Part shown: positions 1-5,342 of the stretch, piece after piece
Layout of the letters: each line of letters starts with the position of its first letter
How positions within the stretch are numbered: the stretch's first letter is position 1
From: Pseudomonadaceae bacterium UBA5811
GTDB lineage: Bacteria > Pseudomonadota > Gammaproteobacteria > Pseudomonadales > Pseudomonadaceae
Assembly (NCBI GenBank): GCA_002417905.1
Contig: DIDB01000042.1
Coordinates: 1 to 5,342 of the forward strand
DNA: 5,342 bases
Direction of reading: 5' to 3'
Made by a program: the position numbers and the translations under genes
The notes under the pieces: model-generated
The model's database searches: none
What the model was told of the DNA's origin: nothing
Seen by the model: only the letters and a program-made list of their open reading frames with translations

Positions 1-674
1 ATGTCGAGAAAGAGCGTATTTCCCTCGGTATCAAGCAGTGCAAGCCGAATCCGTGGGAAGAGTTCTCTGGCCACTTCAACAAGGGTGACCGGATCTCTGG
101 CACCATCAAATCCATTACCGATTTCGGAATCTTCATTGGTCTGGATGGCGGTATTGATGGTCTGGTTCACCTGTCCGACATTTCCTGGAATGAGCCAGGC
201 GAGGAAGCTGTTCGCCGCTTCAAGAAAGGTGACGAGCTGGAGACAGTGATTCTGTCCGTCGATCCGGAGCGCGAACGCATTTCCCTGGGTATCAAGCAGC
301 TGGAGGATGATCCGTTCTCCAACTATGCTTCCCTGAATGAGAAGGGCAGCATTGTTCGGGGTACCGTGAAAGAAGTGGATGCCAAGGGTGCGGTTATTGA
401 CCTTGGCAATGAAGTTGAGGCGACGCTGAAAGCATCTGAAATCAGCCGTGACCGGGTTGAAGATGCCCGTAACGTCCTGAAAGAAGGCGATGAAGTAGAG
501 GCCAAGATCATCAGCATCGACCGTAAGAGCCGGGTAATCAGCCTTTCGGTCAAGGCCAAGGATGTGGATGACGAGAAAGATGCCATGAAGGAACTGCGCA
601 AGCAGGAAACCGAGGCTTCGGGTCCGACCACCATTGGTGACCTGATTCGTGCCCAGATGGAAAGCCAGAATTGA
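1..674 (+). CDS. rpsA: 30S ribosomal protein S1, C-terminal part (5' end outside window)
   Basis: S1 is the large, OB-fold-repeat RNA-binding protein of the small ribosomal subunit that helps load mRNA, especially messages with weak Shine-Dalgarno sites or structured leaders. The open frame runs in from the left edge (first full codon at 3) to a TGA at 672-674, giving 223 visible residues of a protein usually near 557. Visible residues 1-12 (ERISLGIKQ) are the end of the fourth S1 repeat. Residues about 25-99 are the fifth repeat, with [22 protein letters not shown] (given here as two parts: [10 protein letters not shown] and [12 protein letters not shown]). Residues about 114-186 are the sixth repeat, with [13 protein letters not shown] charged tail of about 37 residues follows. 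The text follows E. coli RpsA almost motif for motif. A GTG at 246 is an internal valine, not a start. The gene ends 22 bp before a strong terminator and is not followed by ihfB, its usual neighbour in many gammaproteobacteria. Confidence 0.97.
   Translation, partial: VEKERISLGIKQCKPNPWEEFSGHFNKGDRISGTIKSITDFGIFIGLDGGIDGLVHLSDISWNEPGEEAVRRFKKGDELETVILSVDPERERISLGIKQLEDDPFSNYASLNEKGSIVRGTVKEVDAKGAVIDLGNEVEATLKASEISRDRVEDARNVLKEGDEVEAKIISIDRKSRVISLSVKAKDVDDEKDAMKELRKQETEASGPTTIGDLIRAQMESQN
12..299 (+). repeat. Diverged direct repeat marking successive S1-domain ends
   Basis: Positions 12-38 and 273-299 match at 24 of 27 bases, and both encode ERISLGIKQ, the closing strand of an S1 OB-fold. All three differences are synonymous third-position changes. 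This is internal domain duplication typical of RpsA rather than a mobile or regulatory repeat. Confidence 0.8.
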
Positions 675-696
675 TGGTTTTGCTACAGGCATGCTG

Positions 697-730
697 AAGA
701 AAAGGGCGACTTGGGTCGCCCTTTTCTTTT
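697..730 (+). terminator. Rho-independent terminator of rpsA
   Basis: A perfect 14-bp stem pairs 697-710 with 715-728 around a TTGG tetraloop. The core is GGGCGAC/GTCGCCC, flanked by an A-rich left arm and a T-rich right arm (CTTTTCTTTT, 721-730). It begins 22 bp after the rpsA stop. The A-rich left arm could let it work on the other strand too, but no minus-strand gene reads into it. It separates rpsA from the bestrophin gene. Confidence 0.95.
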
Positions 731-780
731 GTCCGGAAATCGGGTGGCAACAGAGATCCTGTTTCCTGATTTGTCCGGAA
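728..780. repeat. 11-bp direct repeat pair spaced 42 bp, enclosing a small dyad
   Basis: TTTGTCCGGAA occurs at 728-738 and again at 770-780, with starts 42 bp apart, about four helical turns. Each copy contains the palindrome TCCGGA. Between them lies an inverted repeat, AACAG at 749-753 and CTGTT at 759-763, close to the midpoint. The second copy ends 2 bp before a candidate -35 element. The layout resembles a binding site for a cooperating regulator, but no known operator is recognised; this role is inference. Confidence 0.4.
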
Positions 781-782
781 TA

Positions 783-812
783 TTGACGCAGGTAGCCGGC
801 CAAATCTTTAAT
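783..812 (+). promoter_or_regulatory. Candidate sigma70 promoter for the bestrophin gene
   Basis: TTGACG at 783-788 matches the -35 consensus at five of six positions. TTTAAT at 807-812 would be the -10 after an 18-bp spacer, with TAATAC at 809-814 as an overlapping alternative after 20 bp. Transcription would start near 819. It lies just after the rpsA terminator, where an independent promoter is needed. The -10 is imperfect, so confidence is moderate. Confidence 0.4.
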
Positions 813-832
813 ACTGAAAAAACCTGTTAACT

Positions 833-871
833 GCAGATTAATCTGCGGGTGATTGACTGATCTGCATCAGT
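833..871. promoter_or_regulatory. Two adjacent inverted repeats in the leader of the bestrophin gene
   Basis: GCAGATTAATCTGC (833-846) is a perfect 14-bp palindrome. Ten bases later, ACTGAT (856-861) and ATCAGT (866-871) form a 6-bp dyad around CTGC. The hexamer ATCTGC occurs at 841-846 and 860-865, and inverted at 833-838. Both elements lie downstream of the candidate promoter and upstream of the preferred GTG start, so they could be a repressor operator or leader RNA structure. No specific regulator is recognised. Confidence 0.4.
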
Positions 872-912
872 GGCCTCAGGCCAATTCTTCAATCCGGTTT
901 GGGGCGGTGTCC

Positions 913-1827
913 GTGTCAAATGTTCTTGTACAAAAATATCGCCTGATGATAAAGACGTTTACCAAAACTTTTACCTATGTGGGCTGGTCGCTGTTCTGGC
1001 TGCTGCTCTGGGATATTTTTGTCACGCTGGATTACATGCTGGTGCTCAATCCGCAGCTAAGCATTCCGTCCATGCCATTGAGTCTGCTGGGTTCAGCGCT
1101 GGTTGTGCTGACCAGCTTCAGGAACTCCAGTGCTTATGGCCGCTGGTGGGAGGCCAGAACATTGTGGGGGGCTCTTACCAATAACTCGCGCAGTTATGCC
1201 AGACAGGTGCTGACCCTGATTGACGATATGCCCGATGGCCCCAATCCGGCCAAGCCCCTGCTGCTGCAACGGCATGTGGCCTTTGTAAGATCGCTATGTA
1301 CCCATCTGAAAGGGGAACCCTGTCCACCCGGTGTAGGAGAACTGCTGCATCCGGGTGAATATGCCCTGAGCCAGAATACCAACAATTTTCCCAATGATAT
1401 TCTGACCACCTCAACTGCCCTGCTGGCCAGGGAGCATCAGGCCGGGCGACTGGACAGCATCTGTCTGAGCCGGCTGGAGTCCACGCTGGTGGATATATCC
1501 AACTGCCAGGGCGGTATGGAACGGATTGCCAATACTCCTCTGCCGTACCCTTATGTTTATTTCCCGCGCTTTTTCATCACCCTGTTCTGTCTGATTGTCC
1601 CTGTTGGTCTGGTGGAACCGTTGGGCTGGTTTACTCCGCTGGCCTCCACCGCTGTGGGCTTTATGCTACTGGCCATCGAAAAAATCGGTACGGATCTGCA
1701 GAGCCCTTTCCGCGACAGTGAGCATCAGATCCAGATGGGCAATCTGTGCAATAACATCGAGAAAAACCTGAACTCCATGCTGCGGGATGCCCGGGCTGAA
1801 TACGCGTTGCACCAGCTGGAGCAGTAA
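913..1827 (+). CDS. Bestrophin-family (UPF0187, YneE-like) membrane ion channel
   Basis: This belongs to the bacterial bestrophin family, pentameric inner-membrane channels related to Klebsiella KpBest and E. coli YneE. Numbering from the GTG at 913 gives 304 residues, the usual length. The family signature is at 69-87: FRNSSAYGRWWEARTLWG. The C-terminal clasp region IGTDLQSPF is at 258-266, then a helix with NLCNNIEKNL. Hydrophobic segments lie near 22-46, 52-69, 219-235 and 238-256, with a cytosolic helical region between the pairs. The open frame extends back to a TTG at 853, but that codon has no spaced ribosome site and would add 20 residues the family lacks. GGGGCGGTG at 901-909 precedes GTG 913 at a workable distance. 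GTG 907 and ATG 946 are also in frame. The gene has its own promoter region and converges on the NYN gene. Substrate ion and direction are unknown. Confidence 0.9.
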   Translation: MSNVLVQKYRLMIKTFTKTFTYVGWSLFWLLLWDIFVTLDYMLVLNPQLSIPSMPLSLLGSALVVLTSFRNSSAYGRWWEARTLWGALTNNSRSYARQVLTLIDDMPDGPNPAKPLLLQRHVAFVRSLCTHLKGEPCPPGVGELLHPGEYALSQNTNNFPNDILTTSTALLAREHQAGRLDSICLSRLESTLVDISNCQGGMERIANTPLPYPYVYFPRFFITLFCLIVPVGLVEPLGWFTPLASTAVGFMLLAIEKIGTDLQSPFRDSEHQIQMGNLCNNIEKNLNSMLRDARAEYALHQLEQ

Positions 1828-1832
1828 GCCAT

Positions 1833-2378
1833 TCAGCTCTGCTTGTCGATGCGGGGAATCATGCTATCCAGCCAGACAACCCGGTCCGAGTAACATTGCA
1901 GGTCCGTCGAGAGGCTGGCTTCGGCACCATTGATCCAGATTTCTTTTTGCAGGTCAGATTTTACATAAGAAATGGCATCTTCAAAATCACCATCTCCTGC
2001 GCTCAGGATCAGCCGGTCATAGCTGCCCTTTGCGGCCAGCTTGATGATTAAGGTAGCAATGCCAACATCTACGCCTTTCTGAACCTGACGGTCAAACTGG
2101 CTGGCGCAATTCGGGCAGCGGTTGTGTAGCTCCTTGAGGCGGTAAAGCTGGATCCGCATTTTGGGACCTTTGGGAGGAGCCGATTTGATCCATGAGTGAA
2201 AGGCGTTCTGGGTTTCAGTCGTGGGGTCCTGGATGGAGTTCAGATAGTAACTTTCATAAATGGGACCACCATTTAACCGCTCCAGCTCATTTTTGAGCTT
2301 CAGGTAATCAATGCCGGAGGGTCTGGTTTTTCCAAAATTGAAAAGATAGGCCGCATCAGCGATCCAGATAGTTTTCAT
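1833..2378 (-). CDS. NYN (PIN-like) domain protein, putative ribonuclease with CxxC insert
   Basis: A cytoplasmic 181-residue protein with the layout of the NYN/DUF88 branch of PIN-like metal-dependent nucleases. Strand 1 with the first acidic residue is IWIADAAYLF (D8). A CPNC knuckle follows at 88-91, with H85 before it. KGVDVGIAT supplies D104, and LILSAGDGDF supplies D129 and D131. These carboxylates are the expected metal-binding set, so RNA cleavage is plausible but not shown. The residue usually Asn in the N-terminal D-x-x-N motif is Tyr11. The ATG at 2376-2378 is preceded by a weak GGA (2384-2386) 5 nt away; no better start exists. No antitoxin-like or RNA-processing partner lies beside it. 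It ends 5 bp from the convergent bestrophin stop and is divergent from yiaD. The fold is fairly secure; the biological role is unknown. Confidence 0.85.
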   Translation of the reverse strand: MKTIWIADAAYLFNFGKTRPSGIDYLKLKNELERLNGGPIYESYYLNSIQDPTTETQNAFHSWIKSAPPKGPKMRIQLYRLKELHNRCPNCASQFDRQVQKGVDVGIATLIIKLAAKGSYDRLILSAGDGDFEDAISYVKSDLQKEIWINGAEASLSTDLQCYSDRVVWLDSMIPRIDKQS

Positions 2379-2417
2379 ACAAATCCGTATAACATATTAA
2401 TTAAAATGATGAGTGCA

Positions 2418-2521
2418 GGCAGTCGGCAGGGGTAGCTGGTTTTGCAGCAGGCCATTGCTGGCAGGAAAAGGCTATCAGCCGGTATCTGCCGGGCACTGCA
2501 GGTATCGCCAGGCAGCCGGCA
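2418..2521. repeat. GGCAG-YCGGCA direct repeat and GGTATC half-repeats
   Basis: GGCAGTCGGCA (2418-2428) and GGCAGCCGGCA (2511-2521) match at 10 of 11 bases. Inside this span GGTATC occurs at 2481-2486 and 2501-2506, each followed by a similar GCC-GGCA string, giving an imperfect 20-bp tandem. They may be operator half-sites or simply low-complexity GC-rich sequence. Confidence 0.35.
2478..2520. other. Imperfect GC-rich stem-loop upstream of yiaD
   Basis: GCCGG (2478-2482) pairs with CCGGC (2516-2520), TGCC (2487-2490) with GGCA (2511-2514), and GGC (2492-2494) with GCC (2507-2509). This gives 12 pairs interrupted by small bulges, with a 12-nt loop containing CTGCAG. No T-run follows on either strand, so it is not a terminator. 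It may be a leader structure or protein-binding dyad. Confidence 0.35.
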
Positions 2522-2557
2522 CTTGTCGTCATTGTAAGCTAAGCTGGTCTGATTACT

Positions 2558-2565
2558 GAGAGGAG
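2558..2565 (+). promoter_or_regulatory. Ribosome binding site of yiaD with two possible starts
   Basis: GAGAGGAG at 2558-2565 is a strong Shine-Dalgarno sequence. It is 4 nt from the ATG at 2570 and 10 nt from the in-frame ATG at 2576, so either could be used. The lipoprotein signal works with both, differing only by two N-terminal residues. Confidence 0.75.
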
Positions 2566-2569
2566 TTGT

Positions 2570-3268
2570 ATGTCCATGTTTACCTTGACCCGTCCCATTC
2601 TGCTGGCCACGGCATTATCACTGGTCGCTGGCTGTGCAACCAATAATGGCAATCCTTACGGTGGCCAGCAGGGCAGCACTGGTACCAACCATACGGCGAC
2701 TTATGGAGGAATCGGGGCCATTACGGGTGCAGCGGCTGGTGCCCTGATTGACAGCAAGCATCGTGGCCGTGGTGCCCTGATCGGAGCCGCTGTTGGAGGT
2801 CTTGCGGGAGCTGGCTATGGCTATTATGCGGACAAGCAGGAGGCCGAACTGCGGGAGCAGCTGGCGGGCTCCGGGGTTCAGGTCCAGCGCCAGGGCGACG
2901 ATATCAAGCTGATCATGCCGGGGAATGTCACCTTTGCTACCAGTTCGGCAGATATCTCCAGCAGTTTTTATAACCCGCTTAACAATCTGGCCAACTCGCT
3001 TCGCCAGTATAACCAGAGCACGGTTGAGATCGTGGGCTATACCGATAGCACCGGTTCTTATCAGAATAATATGATCCTGTCTGAACGCCGGGCACAAAGT
3101 GTGGCCAATTATCTGGCTGCCCAAGGCGTTGAGTCTTCGCGACTGAGTGTCAGGGGAGCCGGCCCGGAACAGCCGATTGCCAGTAACAGTACTGAGTCTG
3201 GCCGGGCACAGAACCGGCGGGTAGAAGTTAACCTGCGGCCCATGACCCAGCAACAGCAGCAACCTTGA
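2570..3268 (+). CDS. yiaD: YiaD-type OmpA-domain outer-membrane lipoprotein
   Basis: A 232-residue envelope lipoprotein that likely tethers the outer membrane to peptidoglycan. The signal peptide ends in a lipobox V-A-G-C with lipidated Cys22; Ala at +2 fits outer-membrane sorting. Residues about 46-86 are a glycine-zipper segment with GAITGAAAG and RGALIGAAVGGLAG. Residues about 118-224 are the OmpA_C domain: NVTFATSSA, GYTDSTGS with D159, LSERRAQSV with R174, and a terminal NRRVEV. D159 and R174 have the 15-residue spacing of the pair that binds diaminopimelate in OmpA. The pattern follows E. coli YiaD throughout, including the ending of the zipper in GYYAD-KQEA and the IASNST-GKAQNRRVE-like tail. 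The protein ends in a short Gln run. It converges on pta with a terminator between them. In E. coli yiaD has been reported as a multicopy suppressor of a bamB defect, suggesting an outer-membrane homeostasis role; that is family knowledge, not shown here. Confidence 0.93.
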   Translation: MSMFTLTRPILLATALSLVAGCATNNGNPYGGQQGSTGTNHTATYGGIGAITGAAAGALIDSKHRGRGALIGAAVGGLAGAGYGYYADKQEAELREQLAGSGVQVQRQGDDIKLIMPGNVTFATSSADISSSFYNPLNNLANSLRQYNQSTVEIVGYTDSTGSYQNNMILSERRAQSVANYLAAQGVESSRLSVRGAGPEQPIASNSTESGRAQNRRVEVNLRPMTQQQQQP

Positions 3269-3318
3269 CCCCGCGGGGCCAGCCAGCCTGTTTTGTAGTG
3301 ATATTTTTTTGTTGCTAC

Positions 3319-3349
3319 ACGGACAGGTTTTCGCCTGTCCGTACTTTTG
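3319..3349 (+). terminator. Probable terminator of yiaD, between convergent yiaD and pta
   Basis: ACGGACAGG (3319-3327) pairs perfectly with CCTGTCCGT (3334-3342) around the loop TTTTCG, followed by ACTTTTGT. The T-run is short, but the stem is strong and lies 50 bp after the yiaD stop. On the minus strand the stem lies 17 bp after the pta stop but is followed by GTAGCAACAAAAAAA, with no T-run. It is therefore best as a plus-strand terminator and at most a weak or stabilising hairpin for pta. Confidence 0.65.
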
Positions 3350-3358
3350 TGGGGCCGG

Positions 3359-5342
3359 TTATTGGCTGGCTGCCTGCAGGGCGGTCAGGGCGATGGTAAA
3401 AACGATGTCATCAACCAGCGCTCCCCTGGAGAGGTCATTAACCGGTTTGGCCAACCCCTGCAGCATGGGACCAACACTGATTACCGAAGCACTGCGCTGG
3501 ACTGCCTTGTAGGTTGTATTGCCGGTATTCAGGTCCGGGAAGACAAACACGGTTGCCTGACCGGCTACCGGGCTGTCGGGTGCTTTCTGCCGGCCAACAC
3601 TGGGAACCGAGGCTGCATCGTATTGCAGTGGTCCATCAATGGGCAGATCTGGCCGACGCTCCCGGGCAATCCGGGTAGCTTCTTTAACTTTATCCACCTC
3701 AGCGCCACTTCCGGAGTTGCCCGTGGAGTAGCTGATCATGGCAATTCGTGGAGGAATGCCCAGCGCGACCGCTGAGTCGGCACTCTGCAGGGCAATTTCA
3801 GCCAGCTCAGTGGCCGACGGATTGGGATTGACTGCGCAGTCACCATAGACCAGTACCTGGTCAGGCAACAGCATGAAGAAAACCGAGGATACGAGGTTGT
3901 ATCCGGGCGCTGTCTTGATCAGCTGCAGGGCGGGGCGGATGGTATTGGCTGTAGTATGCACTGCACCGGAGACCAGCCCATCCACTTCATCCAGTGCCAG
4001 CATCATGGTGCCCAGTACAACCGTATCCTGCAGCTGTGCCCGGGCATCTTCCGGGGTAAGTCCCTTGGCTTTGCGCATTTCGACCATCGGGCCGACATAG
4101 CGCTCAATCAGGCTGGCTGGATCCAGAATTTCCAGACCATCTGGCAGCTGGATATTTTCCTCTTTGGCGACCCGATGGACCTCTTCCGGAACGGCCAGCA
4201 GAACACAACGGGCAATCTGCCGCTGCTGGCAGATGGCAGCAGCCCGGACAGTCCGTGGCTCGGCTCCTTCAGGCAAAACAATCCGCTTGTTGGCATCCTG
4301 GGCCCGCTTGACCAGCTGGTAACGGAATGCGGGGGGAGAAAGACGCTGTTCACGAGGCAGGCTGCAGCGGGTATGCAGGTACTCCGGATGCAGGTAACGG
4401 GCGATGAAGTCAGTAACCCGGCGGGCCCGGTCGATGTCATCGATAGGTGTTTCCCGGTTCAGGGCAAACAGGTTGTTGGCTGTATCGTAAGAGCCACTGG
4501 AAACACTCAGGACTGGCAGGCCTTTCTCCAGGGCTGTTCTGCACAGCGACATGACTCGCGAATCGGGTACAACGTCGCTGCATAGCAGCAGCCCGGCCAG
4601 TTCAATTCCGTTCAGGGACGCCAGACTGGCGGCCAGGATGATGTCGTCCCGGTCTCCGGGGGTGACGACCAGTACGCCAGGCTGCAGCAGCGGAATGGTA
4701 CTGGGCATGGCCCGGGCACAAAGGATAATGTCCTTGACCCTTCTCTGGGCCGCGTCACCCTCGCTCAGTAGGGTAGCTCCCAGCATTTCGGCGATGTCCC
4801 GGGTTCTCAGGGCATTCAGTTCGCTTTCAAAGGGGATGGCGCCCAGCAGCTGGAAGCGCCCGGTACCCAGTGCCGGAAGCTGCTGCTTCAGGCTGTCAAT
4901 AAAAGTGGTTGTATCTCCGTCACTTTTGATTTTGTTGATGACCAGCCCCAGAACACCCGCTTCGCTGGTTCCGCCAAAGGAGCGGGCCTGGATCTCAATC
5001 CGCTCGGCCATCTGTTTCAGACTGTCCTGGTCCTGGGCGGCAATCAGGATAACTTCAGCATTGAGGCTTTTGGCCAGCTCTGCATTCAGGGCGGTGAAGT
5101 AGCTGTTATGGCGCGCCGGAACCAGACCCTCGACAATCACCACGTCCTGGCCGGCAGCGGCTTTCTGGTAGCGGCTGACCACATCTTCCAGCAGCAGATC
5201 CAGCTGACCATCAGCCAGCTGGCGTTCCAGCTGCTCCAGGGGAACAGGTTCCGGGGGGATCTGGCCAAGGACCTGTTCGGCCAGCGCACAGGAGCGTTCC
5301 CGGCCGCCATCATTCGGAAAAGGCTGGGCAATGGGCTTGAAG
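3359..5342 (-). CDS. pta: Phosphate acetyltransferase, long form (5' end outside window)
   Basis: Pta interconverts acetyl-CoA plus phosphate with acetyl phosphate plus CoA, and with acetate kinase (AckA) forms the cytoplasmic acetate overflow and re-assimilation route. The frame is open to the right edge and encodes 660 visible residues, beginning inside FKPIAQP. Comparison with the 714-residue E. coli protein puts about 36 codons, including the start and the P-loop-like segment, off the window. The N-terminal BioD-like domain includes VIVEGLVPAR (visible residues 68-77). The middle is a DRTGG-type domain with RRVKDIILCAR and VVTPGDRDDI. The C-terminal PTA_PTB catalytic domain starts near LSPPAFRYQL and contains GAVHTTANTIRP, the SYSTGNSGSG motif at 537-546, and FVFPDLNTGNTTYKAVQR. 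A GTG at 5182 is an internal valine. In E. coli ackA lies just upstream of pta; here that side is not visible. The long form in E. coli is allosterically controlled through its N-terminal region. No frameshift was seen. Confidence 0.97.
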   Translation of the reverse strand, partial: FKPIAQPFPNDGGRERSCALAEQVLGQIPPEPVPLEQLERQLADGQLDLLLEDVVSRYQKAAAGQDVVIVEGLVPARHNSYFTALNAELAKSLNAEVILIAAQDQDSLKQMAERIEIQARSFGGTSEAGVLGLVINKIKSDGDTTTFIDSLKQQLPALGTGRFQLLGAIPFESELNALRTRDIAEMLGATLLSEGDAAQRRVKDIILCARAMPSTIPLLQPGVLVVTPGDRDDIILAASLASLNGIELAGLLLCSDVVPDSRVMSLCRTALEKGLPVLSVSSGSYDTANNLFALNRETPIDDIDRARRVTDFIARYLHPEYLHTRCSLPREQRLSPPAFRYQLVKRAQDANKRIVLPEGAEPRTVRAAAICQQRQIARCVLLAVPEEVHRVAKEENIQLPDGLEILDPASLIERYVGPMVEMRKAKGLTPEDARAQLQDTVVLGTMMLALDEVDGLVSGAVHTTANTIRPALQLIKTAPGYNLVSSVFFMLLPDQVLVYGDCAVNPNPSATELAEIALQSADSAVALGIPPRIAMISYSTGNSGSGAEVDKVKEATRIARERRPDLPIDGPLQYDAASVPSVGRQKAPDSPVAGQATVFVFPDLNTGNTTYKAVQRSASVISVGPMLQGLAKPVNDLSRGALVDDIVFTIALTALQAASQ

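Larger units (their letters stand above)
2379..2569. promoter_or_regulatory. Divergent intergenic region between NYN gene and yiaD
   Basis: These 191 bp must hold the start signals for both flanking genes. The part next to the NYN gene (2383-2410) is AT-rich, includes the palindrome TTAATTAA (2397-2404), and could supply minus-strand -10 elements, but no clear -35/-10 pair is visible. The rest is GC-rich with GGCAG-type repeats and a stem-loop at 2478-2520. No convincing sigma70 promoter for yiaD was found; TTGTCG at 2523-2528 is a possible -35 without a good -10. No open frame or tRNA is seen. Confidence 0.5.

Noticed and set aside
870..1184. 104-codon plus-strand frame overlapping the bestrophin start
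   Set aside because: It overlaps the bestrophin gene out of frame and shows no family motif; the bestrophin frame carries the signature.
1485..1492. GCTGGTGG, identical to the E. coli Chi sequence
   Set aside because: A single 8-mer is expected by chance, lies in coding sequence, and Chi is not the same across gammaproteobacteria.
1833..2378. NYN protein as the toxin of a toxin-antitoxin pair
   Set aside because: There is no small partner gene beside it: the upstream side is 191 bp of non-coding sequence and the downstream side is the convergent channel gene.
2618..3262. 214-codon open frame on the minus strand opposite yiaD
   Set aside because: It is antisense to a clearly recognised lipoprotein gene, has no recognisable domain, and is explained by codon bias of the plus-strand gene.
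3269..3278. CCCCGCGGGG palindrome right after the yiaD stop
   Set aside because: It is a continuous palindrome with no loop space and no T-run next to it, so it is neither a terminator nor a recognised operator.
3347..3775. 142-codon plus-strand open frame opposite the 3' end of pta, and others at 3956-4585 and 4551-5102
   Set aside because: All lie inside the well-conserved pta coding region on the other strand, with no recognisable product.
5110..5117. GGCGCGCC palindrome inside pta
   Set aside because: An 8-bp GC palindrome in GC-rich coding sequence; no evidence for a regulatory role.
1..5342. Search for CRISPR arrays, insertion sequences, tRNA/rRNA genes, attachment sites and prophage genes
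   Set aside because: No regularly spaced repeats, terminal inverted repeats with a transposase, tRNA-like cloverleaf or phage gene were seen; all open stretches are explained by the five genes and their flanks.

Overview
The window holds five protein genes of a gammaproteobacterium: the end of rpsA, a bestrophin-family channel, a NYN-domain protein, a YiaD-type lipoprotein and most of pta. The assignment rests on rpsA, yiaD and pta, whose products follow the Escherichia coli proteins closely, including the long three-domain form of Pta. The sequence looks moderately GC-rich. A marine or Oceanospirillales-like lineage is a guess; nothing in the window fixes the genus.

Layout from left to right: (1) 1-674, the last 223 codons of rpsA (ribosomal protein S1), closed by a strong Rho-independent terminator at 697-730. 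(2) 731-912, a regulatory gap with a direct repeat spaced 42 bp, a likely sigma70 promoter and two adjacent inverted repeats. (3) Up to 1827, a YneE-like bestrophin-family membrane channel, probably starting at the GTG at 913. (4) 1833-2378, minus strand, a small NYN (PIN-like nuclease) protein with a CxxC insert, ending only 5 bp from the bestrophin stop. (5) 2379-2569, a divergent intergenic region that is AT-rich beside the NYN gene and carries a GC-rich imperfect stem-loop nearer yiaD. (6) 2570-3268, yiaD, an outer-membrane lipoprotein with a glycine-zipper segment and an OmpA-like peptidoglycan-binding domain. (7) 3319-3349, a terminator between the convergent yiaD and pta. (8) 3359-5342, minus strand, pta (phosphate acetyltransferase), lacking only about 36 N-terminal codons beyond the right edge.

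The genes do not form one pathway. They cover translation, ion transport, a possible RNase, envelope-peptidoglycan anchoring and acetate/acetyl-CoA overflow metabolism, and each appears to be its own transcription unit. I found no mobile element, CRISPR array, tRNA, rRNA or recognisable defence or biosynthetic system. This is mostly ordinary chromosomal content. The points most worth a second look are the regulatory architecture before the bestrophin gene, the serine in its predicted pore neck, the altered N-terminal motif of the NYN protein, and the absence of ihfB directly after rpsA.
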